Origin: Bacteroidales bacterium
GTDB taxonomy: Bacteria > Bacteroidota > Bacteroidia > Bacteroidales > UBA932
DNA length: 64,000 nucleotides
Reading direction: 5' to 3'
NCBI GenBank assembly: GCA_017934185.1
Contig: JAGBJY010000017.1
Coordinates: forward strand, 21,973 to 85,972
The first letter of the stretch is position 1; each line of letters begins with the position of its first letter. The notes below the pieces were generated by a model. That model ran no database searches and was not told where the DNA came from. It saw only the letters and a program-made list of their open reading frames with translations. Made by a program: the position numbers and the translations under genes. This document shows, piece by piece, positions 33,653 to 41,661 of this stretch.

Positions 33653-34471
33653 ATGAAACGCTTTCTCTTTGGGGCATCCCTGCTGCTGATGGTGGCGGCC
33701 TGCCAGACCTTCCAGCCCTTCACTTTTGTCCAGATGAGTGATACCCAGATTGGTTTTATTGACACTTCACCCGCTTTCACCCATTCCGATTCCCTGATGA
33801 AAGCGGCCGTAGATGCCGCCAATGCCCTGGACCCGGCCTATGTGTTTGTCACCGGCGACCTGGTGAATGAGCCCAATGACCCGGTGCAGGATTCCATTTA
33901 CAGGGTACGGCTGGCCCAGGTGCAGGCTCCTGTGTATGTGGTACCCGGAAACCACGATTACCGGGGTTTCACCCGCGAAAAGCAGGCGGCGTACATTGCC
34001 CTCCGCGGCTACGACCGTTTCTCTATCCAGGACAAAGGCTGTGCTTTCATCGGCATCGACTCCAACTGCATCAAGGACGGAGTTCAAGAGGCCGAAAATG
34101 AGCAGCTTGCCTGGCTGGAAAAGGAGCTCTCTGCCGCCCGGAAATGCCGCTACACCTTTGTATTTCTGCATTGCCCCGTAATCCGGGAAAAGCTGGATGA
34201 GCCGGAAGACTACTTTAATTTCTCCATGGAAAAACGCCGGCAGTACCTGGATTTGTTCAAACAGTACGGGGTGGATGTGGTCTTTGCCGGTCACTGCCAT
34301 CAGGAATGGAGCGGCGAGGCCGAGGGCGTGCTCTTTTACACGGCCGGCCCTGTCTGCAATGCCCTGGGGCACGGTACACCGGGCTACAATGTGGTGAATG
34401 TGACGGATGAGGGTGTTGAGGTTACGTATACGCCCACCCCGGGCATCGACCCCACTTATTGCCGATTCTGA
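33653..34471 (+). CDS. Calcineurin-like metallophosphoesterase lipoprotein
   Basis: 272 residues from the ATG at 33653. Lipoprotein signal ending MVAACQ (Cys 17). Metal-site motifs in order: MSDTQIG (DxQ in place of the common DxH), VTGDLVNE, GNHDYRG, LHCPV and AGHCHQE. The DxQ form resembles CPPED1-type enzymes. Exported phosphatase or phosphodiesterase; substrate unknown. Followed after 26 bases by the cyclotransferase gene, which has its own promoter. Confidence 0.86.
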   Translation: MKRFLFGASLLLMVAACQTFQPFTFVQMSDTQIGFIDTSPAFTHSDSLMKAAVDAANALDPAYVFVTGDLVNEPNDPVQDSIYRVRLAQVQAPVYVVPGNHDYRGFTREKQAAYIALRGYDRFSIQDKGCAFIGIDSNCIKDGVQEAENEQLAWLEKELSAARKCRYTFVFLHCPVIREKLDEPEDYFNFSMEKRRQYLDLFKQYGVDVVFAGHCHQEWSGEAEGVLFYTAGPVCNALGHGTPGYNVVNVTDEGVEVTYTPTPGIDPTYCRF

Positions 34472-34481
34472 TAAAAAGTTC

Positions 34482-34489
34482 TAACTTTG
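34482..34489 (+). promoter_or_regulatory. Promoter for the glutamine cyclotransferase gene
   Basis: TAACTTTG with TTG at 34459-34461 twenty bases upstream. It ends 8 bases before the ATG at 34498. Confidence 0.6.
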
Positions 34490-34497
34490 CGCCTGCA

Positions 34498-35253
34498 ATG
34501 AAACCTTTCGCTCAACTGCTTGCCATCGGCCTTCTTCTCTGCTCCTGTTCCCAGGCGCAGGTGAAAGAGTATGGGGTAAGGGTGGTGAAAGAGTTTCCGC
34601 ACGATACAGGGGCTTATACGCAGGGCCTTTTCTTCCATGAGGGGGTCTTGTATGAGACCACCGGGCAGTACGGGGATTCCAGCATCCGCACCGTAGACTT
34701 GGAAACGGGGGAGCCTGTTCTTCTGAAGAAGCTGAATAACAAATACTTCGGGGAAGGCTCTGTCATTCTGGACGGGGTGCTTTACGTGCTCACCTGGACC
34801 AACAAGGTGGCTTTCCGTTACAAGCCGGAGAATCTGGCCTACCAGAGCACCGTGAGTTATCCCCGCGAAGGCTGGGGCATCACCACGGACGGGAAGCAGC
34901 TCATTGCCAGCGACGGCAGTGCCACGCTGTACTTCATGGATAAGGAGATGAAGGTTCTGAGGCGGGTGAAAGTTACCCTGAACGGCCGTCCGCTCAGGAA
35001 TCTGAACGAGCTGGAGTGGATAGACGGCAGGGTCTGGGCCAACGTGTACCTCACGGACATGCTGGTAATTATTGATCCGGAAAGCGGCAAGGTGGAAGCC
35101 ACGGTAGATTGCAAAGGCCTGCTGCCGGAAAAGCTCCGCAGTTATGGCACAGACGTCCTCAACGGCATTGCCCGGGATGCCGGGGGCCGCTTGTACCTCA
35201 CCGGGAAAAACTGGCCGCGCCTGTACCAGGTGGAGCTGGTGAAAAAGAAATAA
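34498..35253 (+). CDS. Glutaminyl-peptide cyclotransferase (plant-type, beta-propeller)
   Basis: 251 residues from the ATG at 34498; the longer frame upstream lies in the phosphoesterase gene. Lipoprotein-like signal LLLCSCSQ. Family blocks: FPHDTGAYTQGLFFHEGVLY, ETTGQYGDSSIRTVDLETG, LNELEWIDGRVWANVYLTD, and YLTGKNWPRLYQVEL. These five-bladed enzymes form N-terminal pyroglutamate on exported proteins, which can protect signal-cleaved N termini starting with Gln. Exported. Confidence 0.9.
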   Translation: MKPFAQLLAIGLLLCSCSQAQVKEYGVRVVKEFPHDTGAYTQGLFFHEGVLYETTGQYGDSSIRTVDLETGEPVLLKKLNNKYFGEGSVILDGVLYVLTWTNKVAFRYKPENLAYQSTVSYPREGWGITTDGKQLIASDGSATLYFMDKEMKVLRRVKVTLNGRPLRNLNELEWIDGRVWANVYLTDMLVIIDPESGKVEATVDCKGLLPEKLRSYGTDVLNGIARDAGGRLYLTGKNWPRLYQVELVKKK

Positions 35254-35334
35254 TATTTGGGGTATCGGCTTTGTGGCCGATTGAGAAACACCCATTGAAC
35301 TTGATACGGTTGATACCGTCGTAAGGAAAAAAGT

Positions 35335-37533
35335 ATGAAAGAAGTACTGCTTGGGGCAGCGCTGAGTTTGCTGCCCGTATGTGCCCTTTCGGCACAGGAA
35401 ATCCAGGACCGGCTGGACTCTGTGGTGGTTTCTTCCACCCGCGCCGGCGAGAGAACACCCCTCACGTATTCGTCCCTGAATAAACAGGCCTTGCAGGAAA
35501 GCGCGCCTTCGTGGTCGCTTCCCATGACGCTGAGCCTGCAGCCGTCGGTGGTTACTTACAATGAAGGCGGCACGGGGCTGGGCAATTCGGCCATGACCAT
35601 CCGGGGCAGCAAGGGCTCGCAAATCAATGTGACGCTGAACGGCATCACGCTCAACGATGCCGAGTCCCAGGAAGTGTTCTGGGTGAACATTCCGGCCCTA
35701 ACCGGCATGCTTACCAGCGTACAGGTGCAGCGGGGACTGGGGACATCGGCCGGCGGTGCCGGGGCTTTCGGTGCCAGCATCAACATGAATACGGCTTTTG
35801 TCGGGAACGCCCCGTCGGCCCGCATTGAGGTGGGTGGCGGCTCTTTCAAGACACTGCTTACTTCTGTGGCGGCTTCTACCGGGCGGCTGCCCAGCGGCCT
35901 GTACTTCAATCTGGCCTGGTCGCAGGGGCTCACCGCCGGTTTTATCCGCAATGCCGATGTGTACGCCAATTCGCTCTTTGCCGTGCTGGGCTGGCTGCAC
36001 GGGCGGCATTCGCTGCGCCTGACTTACCTCATGGGCGACCAGACCAGCGGCATTACCTGGGATGGTATTGCCCCTGAGGTGTATAAGACCAATCCCACGT
36101 ACAATCCGGCAGGGGAGTACTACGACGATAACGGCAACGTCCGGTACTATCCCAACCAGACCGACAACTATCGGCAGCACCATCTGCAGCTCAATTACAC
36201 CGTTCAGCTGGCCCGGCCCTGGACCTGGTCCAACACCGTGAACTATACGCGCGGTGACGGCTATGACGAGTATTACAAGACCGGCCGGAAGTTCGCAGAC
36301 TTCGGCTTTCCCTTTGCGGCGGTGGACGGCGTCAAGAAAAGCGACATGATTTACCGCAAGAAGATGGGCAATGACCTCTATGTCTTGCAGAGTGATTTGC
36401 GCTACCGGCAGGGCCCCATCAAGGCCGATGCCGGGGTGAATCTGGGGTGGTATGACGGCTTGCACTGGGGTGAGATGCTCTGGGCCAAACTGTTGGGGGA
36501 GGGCTATGACTATGCGGCGCTGAACCGGGATTACGCCTGGTATTACAATGAGGGTAAGAAGCTGGATATGAGCGTTTTTGCCCGTGCCGAGTACAGCCCT
36601 TTGGCTTGGCTTGCCGCTTATGTGGACTTGCAGTACAGGCATATCGGCTACTCCCTGGTGGGGCGTGACGACAAAGTGAGTTCCGTAGAGATGGACTACC
36701 ACCAGCAGTGGAATTTCTTCAACCCCCGGGCGGGCGTATCGGCCCTTTTCGGCGGGCACAAGGCCTATGCTTCTGTGGCACTGGGACACCGGGAACCCGG
36801 GCGCAGTGACATCAAAGAGAATATCAAGGGGGAGATGATTCCCATCAAGCCGGAATCCATGGTGGATGTGGAAGTGGGGTACCAGTACAGCGGTACGCAT
36901 TTTACCGGGGCGGCCAACCTCTATCTGATGGAATACAACGACATGCTCCTGGAAACCGGCAAACTGAGTTCTTCCGGCTACGCCATCAAGGAAAATGTGG
37001 GCCGGGGATGGCGCCGGGGCATCGAATTATCGGCCGCCTGGACTCCCTGGACCTGGCTTCGGGCCGATGGCAACCTGACTTTGAGCACCAACAAGTTGCG
37101 CTCGTTCACGGCTTATATCGAAGATTGGGTGAACGGGGGCTATCGGAGAGAAACGTATGAGAACGTGGACATGCTGTTGTCTCCTTCGCTTACCGGGATG
37201 GCCCGCCTCTCGCTCTGCCCTTTCCGCGGGGCCTGGAAGCCGCTCACCCTTGCCGTGGACGGGAAATATGTGGGAAAACGCTACTGGGACAACACGGCCT
37301 GTGAGGAACGCAGCATTCCGGCGGCCTGGGTGATGAACCTGCAGCTGAGCCACCGCTTCAAACTGCCCTTCGGTGAGCTGGGCCTGGCGTTTTATGTAGA
37401 CAATTTGCTGAACTTGAAGTACTATGGTTCGGCTTGGGTTTACCGCGCATGGGACGGGGCCGATTATTTAGAAGCCGGGGTTTATCCGCAGGCGCCAAGA
37501 AATTATATGCTGAAAGCCAGTCTTTCTTTTTAA
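35335..37533 (+). CDS. TonB-dependent outer-membrane receptor (not SusC type)
   Basis: 732 residues. Signal peptide ending CALSAQ; a TonB-box-like LDSVVVSSTRAGER; plug domain about 45-150 (NSAMTIRGSKGSQINVTLNG, PALTGMLTSVQVQRGLGTS); then a 22-strand barrel ending in the aromatic NYMLKASLSF. The N-terminal extension typical of SusC is absent, so it likely carries a metal chelate or cofactor; the ligand is unknown. The 81 bases before it hold two small hairpins but no firm promoter or riboswitch. Confidence 0.9.
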   Translation: MKEVLLGAALSLLPVCALSAQEIQDRLDSVVVSSTRAGERTPLTYSSLNKQALQESAPSWSLPMTLSLQPSVVTYNEGGTGLGNSAMTIRGSKGSQINVTLNGITLNDAESQEVFWVNIPALTGMLTSVQVQRGLGTSAGGAGAFGASINMNTAFVGNAPSARIEVGGGSFKTLLTSVAASTGRLPSGLYFNLAWSQGLTAGFIRNADVYANSLFAVLGWLHGRHSLRLTYLMGDQTSGITWDGIAPEVYKTNPTYNPAGEYYDDNGNVRYYPNQTDNYRQHHLQLNYTVQLARPWTWSNTVNYTRGDGYDEYYKTGRKFADFGFPFAAVDGVKKSDMIYRKKMGNDLYVLQSDLRYRQGPIKADAGVNLGWYDGLHWGEMLWAKLLGEGYDYAALNRDYAWYYNEGKKLDMSVFARAEYSPLAWLAAYVDLQYRHIGYSLVGRDDKVSSVEMDYHQQWNFFNPRAGVSALFGGHKAYASVALGHREPGRSDIKENIKGEMIPIKPESMVDVEVGYQYSGTHFTGAANLYLMEYNDMLLETGKLSSSGYAIKENVGRGWRRGIELSAAWTPWTWLRADGNLTLSTNKLRSFTAYIEDWVNGGYRRETYENVDMLLSPSLTGMARLSLCPFRGAWKPLTLAVDGKYVGKRYWDNTACEERSIPAAWVMNLQLSHRFKLPFGELGLAFYVDNLLNLKYYGSAWVYRAWDGADYLEAGVYPQAPRNYMLKASLSF

Positions 37534-37590
37534 AAAATTTTATTAAACAAAGAAAAGTTTAAAAAATTTTGGAGAATAAAAAACAAGTGT

Positions 37591-37598
37591 TATCTTTG
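37591..37598 (+). promoter_or_regulatory. Promoter of small RNA 2
   Basis: TATCTTTG with TTTG at 37568-37571 exactly 19 bases upstream. The next gene start is over 200 bases away and behind a terminator. Confidence 0.75.
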
Positions 37599-37604
37599 TA
37601 GTGG

Positions 37605-37735
37605 AAAACGGGTGAGAACTCCTTTCCAGGCTTAAACGCATCTTCTAACCAACTAATTAACCTTCTCTTAAGGTAAGAATACACTACTAACTAACCAAGT
37701 TAAAAGCTCGCAGTGATGCGAGCTTTTAATTTTCA
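37605..37735 (+). ncRNA. Candidate small RNA 2 (about 125 nt), upstream of recA
   Basis: Promoter at 37591-37598 and a strong terminator at 37702-37735 bound a transcript with no open frame. It contains a 5' pair GGAAA/TTTCC, a small hairpin ACCTT/AAGGT near 37661-37675, and A/C-rich single-stranded runs (CTAACCAACTAATTAACC). A separate promoter for recA lies just beyond, so this is an independent RNA rather than the recA leader, though read-through could join them. No family recognised. Confidence 0.65.
37702..37735 (+). terminator. Intrinsic terminator of small RNA 2
   Basis: Perfect 11-base stem AAAAGCTCGCA/TGCGAGCTTTT with GTGA loop (37702-37727) and a following T-rich stretch. Confidence 0.85.
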
Positions 37736-37746
37736 TTTAATTTGTA

Positions 37747-37754
37747 TATCTTTG
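37747..37754 (+). promoter_or_regulatory. Promoter -7 box for recA
   Basis: TATCTTTG, 45 bases upstream of the recA ATG. The leader contains a small GCGG...CCGC inverted repeat. No SOS box was recognised. Confidence 0.55.
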
Positions 37755-37799
37755 TGCTTGCGGTTCAGGATGCCCGCAAATTAAAAAAGTAAAGAAAGT

Positions 37800-38828
37800 A
37801 TGGCAAAAGAAGCAGTAGAAAACGCCGGGATGAACGCCGCCAAACTTAAGGCGCTCCAGGCTACCATTGACAAGATTGAGAAAGATTACGGCAAGGGAAC
37901 CATCATGAAATTGGGGGACCAGCCCGAGTGGGATGCCGCCCAGGTAATCCCCAGCGGTTCCATTTCCCTGGACCATGCCCTGGGTATCGGCGGTTATCCC
38001 AAAGGCCGCATCATTGAAATTTACGGCCCGGAGAGCTCCGGTAAAACCACCCTGGCCATCCATGCCATTGCCCAGGCCCAGAAAGCCGGCGGCATTGCGG
38101 CCATCATCGACGCCGAGCATGCCTTCGACCGCACCTACGCCACGGCCCTGGGTGTGAATCTGGACACGCTCCTCATTTCCCAGCCGGACAACGGCGAACA
38201 GGCCCTTGAGATTGCCGACAACCTTATCCGCAGCGGTGCCGTGGATATTGTGGTCATAGACTCGGTGGCCGCCCTTACGCCCCGCGCAGAAATTGAAGGC
38301 GAGATGGGCGACAATAAAGTGGGTCTCCAGGCCCGCCTGATGTCCCAGGCCCTGCGGAAGCTCACTGCCAACATCTCCAAAACGGGGACATGCTGCATTT
38401 TCATCAATCAGCTCCGTGAGAAGATTGGCATCATGTTCGGCAATCCGGAGACCACCACCGGCGGCAATGCCCTCAAGTTCTACGCCTCCGTGCGTCTGGA
38501 CATCCGCCGCACCACCCAGATCAAAGACGGCGACGAAGCCCTGGGCAACCACGTGAAAGTGAAGGTGGTGAAGAACAAGATGGCCCCGCCTTTCAAGAAG
38601 GCCGAATTTGACATTGTCTTCGGTGAAGGCATCTCCCGCAGCGGTGAAATTGTAGACCTTGGCGTAGAGCTGGGCATTATCCAGAAGTCCGGCTCTTGGT
38701 TCAGCTACGGCGAATCCAAACTGGCCCAAGGCCGCGAAGCCACCAAGAAGCTCATGCTGGATAACCCTGAGCTGGCCGAAGAAATTGAAGCCAAAATCCG
38801 CGCCGCCCTCCAGAGCGTGCAGGACTAA
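37800..38828 (+). CDS. recA: Recombinase RecA
   Basis: 342 residues. RecA forms the ATP-dependent strand-exchange filament on single-stranded DNA. Walker [16 protein letters not shown], Walker [13 protein letters not shown], loop 1 [20 protein letters not shown], loop 2 [22 protein letters not shown]: all intact. The C-terminal acidic tail is short. recX is present 7 kb downstream rather than adjacent. Confidence 0.98.
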   Translation: MAKEAVENAGMNAAKLKALQATIDKIEKDYGKGTIMKLGDQPEWDAAQVIPSGSISLDHALGIGGYPKGRIIEIYGPESSGKTTLAIHAIAQAQKAGGIAAIIDAEHAFDRTYATALGVNLDTLLISQPDNGEQALEIADNLIRSGAVDIVVIDSVAALTPRAEIEGEMGDNKVGLQARLMSQALRKLTANISKTGTCCIFINQLREKIGIMFGNPETTTGGNALKFYASVRLDIRRTTQIKDGDEALGNHVKVKVVKNKMAPPFKKAEFDIVFGEGISRSGEIVDLGVELGIIQKSGSWFSYGESKLAQGREATKKLMLDNPELAEEIEAKIRAALQSVQD

Positions 38829-38856
38829 TTCTTTCTTGCCTCATCGGCCTCCGTTT

Positions 38857-38884
38857 AGCCTCCGGTTCTGCCGGGGGCTTTTTT
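38857..38884 (+). terminator. Terminator of recA
   Basis: Stem AGCCTCCGG/CCGGGGGCT (one G-T pair) with TTCTG loop and TTTTTT. Confidence 0.8.
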
Positions 38885-38888
38885 CGTG

Positions 38889-39029
38889 TGCCAGTGCTGT
38901 GGCATTGTTTCCGGTCTTATTGGCATTATGGCCGGTTATTGTCAACAAGATTGTTCTTCGGGACAGTCTTATTGACATTATCGCTCATTATTGCTCACAA
39001 GGCTGTTCTTCGACCCACTCTTATTGACA
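38889..39029. repeat. REP-like array, three tandem units upstream of the transposase
   Basis: Three 37-38-base hairpin units at 38889-38925, 38940-38977 and 38992-39029, starting 51-52 bases apart. The best unit is TGTCAACAAGATTGTTC, loop TTCG, then a near-complementary arm ending CTTATTGACA; each is followed by TTAT. The outer two units have decayed arms. With the transposase next to them they look like a REP/RAYT pair. The rest of the 38829-39223 gap holds the recA terminator and the direct repeats below. Confidence 0.8.
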
Positions 39030-39088
39030 TTATGGGGCGGTTGTTTCAGTGAGGCAGCGAACTGGCAGAGTGGGAAGATGCAGCCACC

Positions 39089-39124
39089 AAATCAGTTAAA
39101 ACAGATAAAAAATCAGTTGAAACA
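39089..39124. repeat. Direct repeats upstream of the transposase gene
   Basis: AAATCAGTTAAAACA (39089-39103) and AAATCAGTTGAAACA (39110-39124), 14 of 15 bases the same, 21 bases apart. A related inverted copy (AATCGGTTGAAAA on the minus strand) lies near 39152-39164. They could bind the transposase or a regulator. Confidence 0.5.
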
Positions 39125-39223
39125 TGCAAAACCACTGTAAAACCACACATTTTTTCAACCGATTCTTGCGCCGGGCATTGTAATAGATTATGTTTGCAGA
39201 GGCATTATTTGTGATTCTTTTGT

Positions 39224-40147
39224 ATGGACAGACGTAGAAAACAGAGGGAACAATACCTTCAGTTTGGTAAAGGTTATTATCATCTGTGTTTTGACCATCT
39301 TGACGGGGGCTTGATGTTCAATACGGATGAGGCGTACAGAGTGGCCATGTGCAGTGTTGCACTCATAACGCTCAAGTTTCCGGTGAAGATATATGCATTT
39401 GAACTCATGCCCAATCACTTGCATATCATTCTGAGTGGAACAGGTGAGGCTTGTTGTAAGGCATTCTCTTATCTGAAACGACGGATATCAGAGCAGTTGC
39501 TTAAAGAGGGATATGGTGCATTGCCAGCGCAGCTTGGTTTCCTGCTTGTCCCCATTCAGGACCGGAAACAGATGCAGGACCTAATCCTCTATCTACTCAG
39601 AAATCCTTACGAGAAGGGGTACTGTATGCCTGGAGGTCATCGCTGGGGGAGCGGATATCTTCTTTTCAATGACTTGGCAGTTTGTTTGGAGGGGGAAAAA
39701 GCCGGCGAGATGAGCGCCAGAGAATTATACCGGAGTATTCACTCTACCGTGAAGCTGCCTTCAGAATGGGTGATTCATCCACAATTGGGAATACTTCCGG
39801 CCAGTTATGTTTGCCTGGAGAAGGTACGGCAGCTGTTTCCATCAGTGAAGGACCTGTTTACCAGGGCGGTTAAGGACTATGAGACCTTTGTACGCATTTC
39901 TGACAGCGTAGGGGAAGTTATTGAATTCTCGGACAAGGAAGTGAAGGACATTGTCTATTCAGAATCGGCCGTGATGTATCCGGGAAAAATGCTGAAGGAG
40001 TTATTCAAAGAGGAGAAGTTGCAACTTGCCGTTAGCCTGAATAGGAAGTACCATCTAGATGCAACGGCAATAGCTGTTGCATTATCACTGTCTGCCCACC
40101 TTGTGAGGCAGGCCTTACGTTCGAAAGACTATGGAAAAGTGCAATGA
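39224..40147 (+). CDS. REP-associated tyrosine transposase (Y1/HUH superfamily)
   Basis: 307 residues, longer than usual for RAYTs (about 150-230). The HUH metal motif is H65-L-H67 in FELMPNHLHIIL; the probable nucleophile is Tyr 123 in LILYLLRNPYEKGY. The C-terminal half, about 150-307, is unassigned and ends with a helical piece (ATAIAVALSLSAHLVRQALR) that looks like a DNA-binding helix-turn-helix. It is flanked by REP-like hairpins upstream and downstream, one of which overlaps its stop. RAYTs cut single-stranded REP hairpins and are thought to spread them. Codon use looks less GC-rich than neighbouring genes. Confidence 0.85.
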   Translation: MDRRRKQREQYLQFGKGYYHLCFDHLDGGLMFNTDEAYRVAMCSVALITLKFPVKIYAFELMPNHLHIILSGTGEACCKAFSYLKRRISEQLLKEGYGALPAQLGFLLVPIQDRKQMQDLILYLLRNPYEKGYCMPGGHRWGSGYLLFNDLAVCLEGEKAGEMSARELYRSIHSTVKLPSEWVIHPQLGILPASYVCLEKVRQLFPSVKDLFTRAVKDYETFVRISDSVGEVIEFSDKEVKDIVYSESAVMYPGKMLKELFKEEKLQLAVSLNRKYHLDATAIAVALSLSAHLVRQALRSKDYGKVQ

Positions 40148-40260
40148 TGCAATGCGACAGGTCAGTCTTATTGGCATTATCGGCCTTTATTGTCAATTTG
40201 ATTGTCCTAAGGAACAAACATATTGGCATTATTGGCGTAAAGTGTCAACAAGATTGTGCC
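40140..40260. repeat. REP-like units downstream of the transposase
   Basis: A decayed unit at 40140-40176 overlapping the transposase stop, a full 38-base unit at 40191-40228 (TGTCAATTTGATTGTCC, loop, arm ending ATATTGGCA), and a half unit TGTCAACAAGATTGTGCC at 40243-40260. Starts are again about 51-52 bases apart. Lies between convergent transposase and tdk genes. Confidence 0.75.
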
Positions 40261-40275
40261 AATCAGCAAATCAGT

Positions 40276-40851
40276 TTAGGCATTGTCTTCGGCCAGGGCT
40301 TTCTGATAGCACTCGCGGCAGAGGGGCTCGTAGGTGTCTTTTTCGCCCAGTACCACCAGCTTCTTGGAGGCCGACAGGCGGTGGGAATGGTTGGCCAGCG
40401 AGCCGCAGCGCACGCAGATGGCATGGACCTTCTGCACATCTTCCGCGATGGCCATGAGGCCGGGCATAGGGCCGAAAGGTTTGCCAAGATAGTCCGTGTC
40501 CAGACCGGCAATGATGACCCGCACCCCGCGGGCAGCCAGTTGCTGGCACACGTCCACGATGCTGTCGTCAAAGAACTGGGCTTCGTCAATGCCCACCACC
40601 TGCACATCGGGCTCTATCTGAAGCATGCGGGAGGGCGATTTGATGGGCGTACAGGAAATGCTGTGGGAGTCGTGCGAGACTACGTCAAGGTCTGAGTAGC
40701 GCTTGTCGATGGTGGGCTTGAAGGTGGCTATTTTTTGCTTGGCAAACTGCGCTCTTTTGAGTCTTCTGATGAGTTCTTCGGTTTTGCCGGAAAACATGGA
40801 ACCGCAAATCACTTCAATGCAGCCCGATTTTTTTGCATTTTCTAAAAACAT
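40276..40851 (-). CDS. tdk: Thymidine kinase
   Basis: 191 residues from the ATG at 40851; the longer upstream frame runs into rsmI and is rejected. Type II thymidine kinase: P-loop [17 protein letters not shown] Walker [13 protein letters not shown] lid and zinc-ribbon cysteines CVRCG and CRECY. Phosphorylates salvaged thymidine. A TATATTTG box lies about 40 bases upstream on the minus strand. Confidence 0.96.
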   Translation of the reverse strand: MFLENAKKSGCIEVICGSMFSGKTEELIRRLKRAQFAKQKIATFKPTIDKRYSDLDVVSHDSHSISCTPIKSPSRMLQIEPDVQVVGIDEAQFFDDSIVDVCQQLAARGVRVIIAGLDTDYLGKPFGPMPGLMAIAEDVQKVHAICVRCGSLANHSHRLSASKKLVVLGEKDTYEPLCRECYQKALAEDNA

Positions 40852-40856
40852 TTCCT

Positions 40857-40864
40857 TAACTTTG
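40857..40864 (+). promoter_or_regulatory. Promoter for rsmI
   Basis: TAACTTTG with TTTG at 40832-40835 (21-base spacer), 44 bases upstream of rsmI and only 5 bases from the tdk start. Confidence 0.5.
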
Positions 40865-40893
40865 TTAGGTATGGACGAAGGGTTAGTCAAACG

Positions 40894-40901
40894 CAAATAT
40901 A
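40894..40901 (-). promoter_or_regulatory. Promoter -7 box for tdk
   Basis: Minus-strand TATATTTG, 42 bases upstream of the tdk ATG and 7 bases from the rsmI ATG. The tdk and rsmI promoters face each other across the same 60 bases. Confidence 0.5.
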
Positions 40902-40908
40902 ACAATTT

Positions 40909-41661
40909 ATGGACAAAAGTCATATAGAATCTTCCGGAAAACTTTTCATCGTGCCCACGCCCGTGGGAAATCTGGACGATATGACGCTCCGGGCCGTCCA
41001 GGTGCTCAAGGAGGCCGATTTGATTTTGGCCGAAGACACCCGCACCTCCTCGGTGCTTCTGAAGCATTATGACATCCATCGGCCCCTTCAGAGCCATCAC
41101 AAATTCAATGAGCACCAGACGGTGGCGCTGGTGAAAGAGCGCATTCTGGGCGGGCTCAATGTGGCCCTTATCTCAGACGCCGGCACCCCCGGCATCTCGG
41201 ACCCCGGCTTCCTGCTGTCCCGCACCTGCGCAGAAGAAGGAATTGAAGTTCAGGCACTTCCCGGCGCAACGGCCTGCATTCCGGCCCTGGTTTCCAGCGG
41301 TCTTCCCTGTGACCGTTTCTGCTTTGAAGGGTTTCTCCCGCAGAAAAAAGGCCGGCAAACCCGCCTGGAGGAACTCTCCCACGAAACCCGCACCATGGTG
41401 TTCTACGAATCCCCGTACCGCCTGGTGAAAACCTTGGAGCAGTTTGCCGCTGCCTTCGGGCCGGAGCGCCGCTGCTCTGTGGCGCGCGAAATCTCCAAAG
41501 TCCACGAAGAACACAAGCGGGGAACCCTCGCAGAAGTGGCCGCATGGTTCCGTGAACATGAGCCCAAAGGCGAAATAGTAATCGTTGTTGCCGGTGCAGA
41601 GCCGGTTAAACCTGAAAAGAAGCGTTATGGAAGAGGGGAAACATCCGAAGACGAAGCGTAA
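40909..41661 (+). CDS. rsmI: 16S rRNA (cytidine-1402-2'-O)-methyltransferase
   Basis: 250 residues. RsmI methylates the ribose of C1402 in the 30S decoding centre. Family blocks: [53 protein letters not shown] (AdoMet loop) and [15 protein letters not shown]. The 3' end overlaps the ComEA-like gene by 35 bases. Confidence 0.95.
   Translation: MDKSHIESSGKLFIVPTPVGNLDDMTLRAVQVLKEADLILAEDTRTSSVLLKHYDIHRPLQSHHKFNEHQTVALVKERILGGLNVALISDAGTPGISDPGFLLSRTCAEEGIEVQALPGATACIPALVSSGLPCDRFCFEGFLPQKKGRQTRLEELSHETRTMVFYESPYRLVKTLEQFAAAFGPERRCSVAREISKVHEEHKRGTLAEVAAWFREHEPKGEIVIVVAGAEPVKPEKKRYGRGETSEDEA

Noticed and set aside
35264-35281. Riboswitch before the TonB-dependent receptor (ATCGGC/GCCGAT hairpin)
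   Set aside because: A six-base stem and a second five-base one are too simple; no cobalamin or other aptamer core was seen.
37651-37662. Base pairing between the two small RNAs (AACTAATTAACC against GGTTATTAGTT near 20685)
   Set aside because: About 11 paired bases with one bulge between two A/T-rich RNAs can arise by chance; no supporting conservation is available.
39224-40147. IS200/IS605 insertion sequence
   Set aside because: No tnpB, no IS-type left and right ends, and the gene is flanked by multiple REP hairpins, which fits a domesticated RAYT better.
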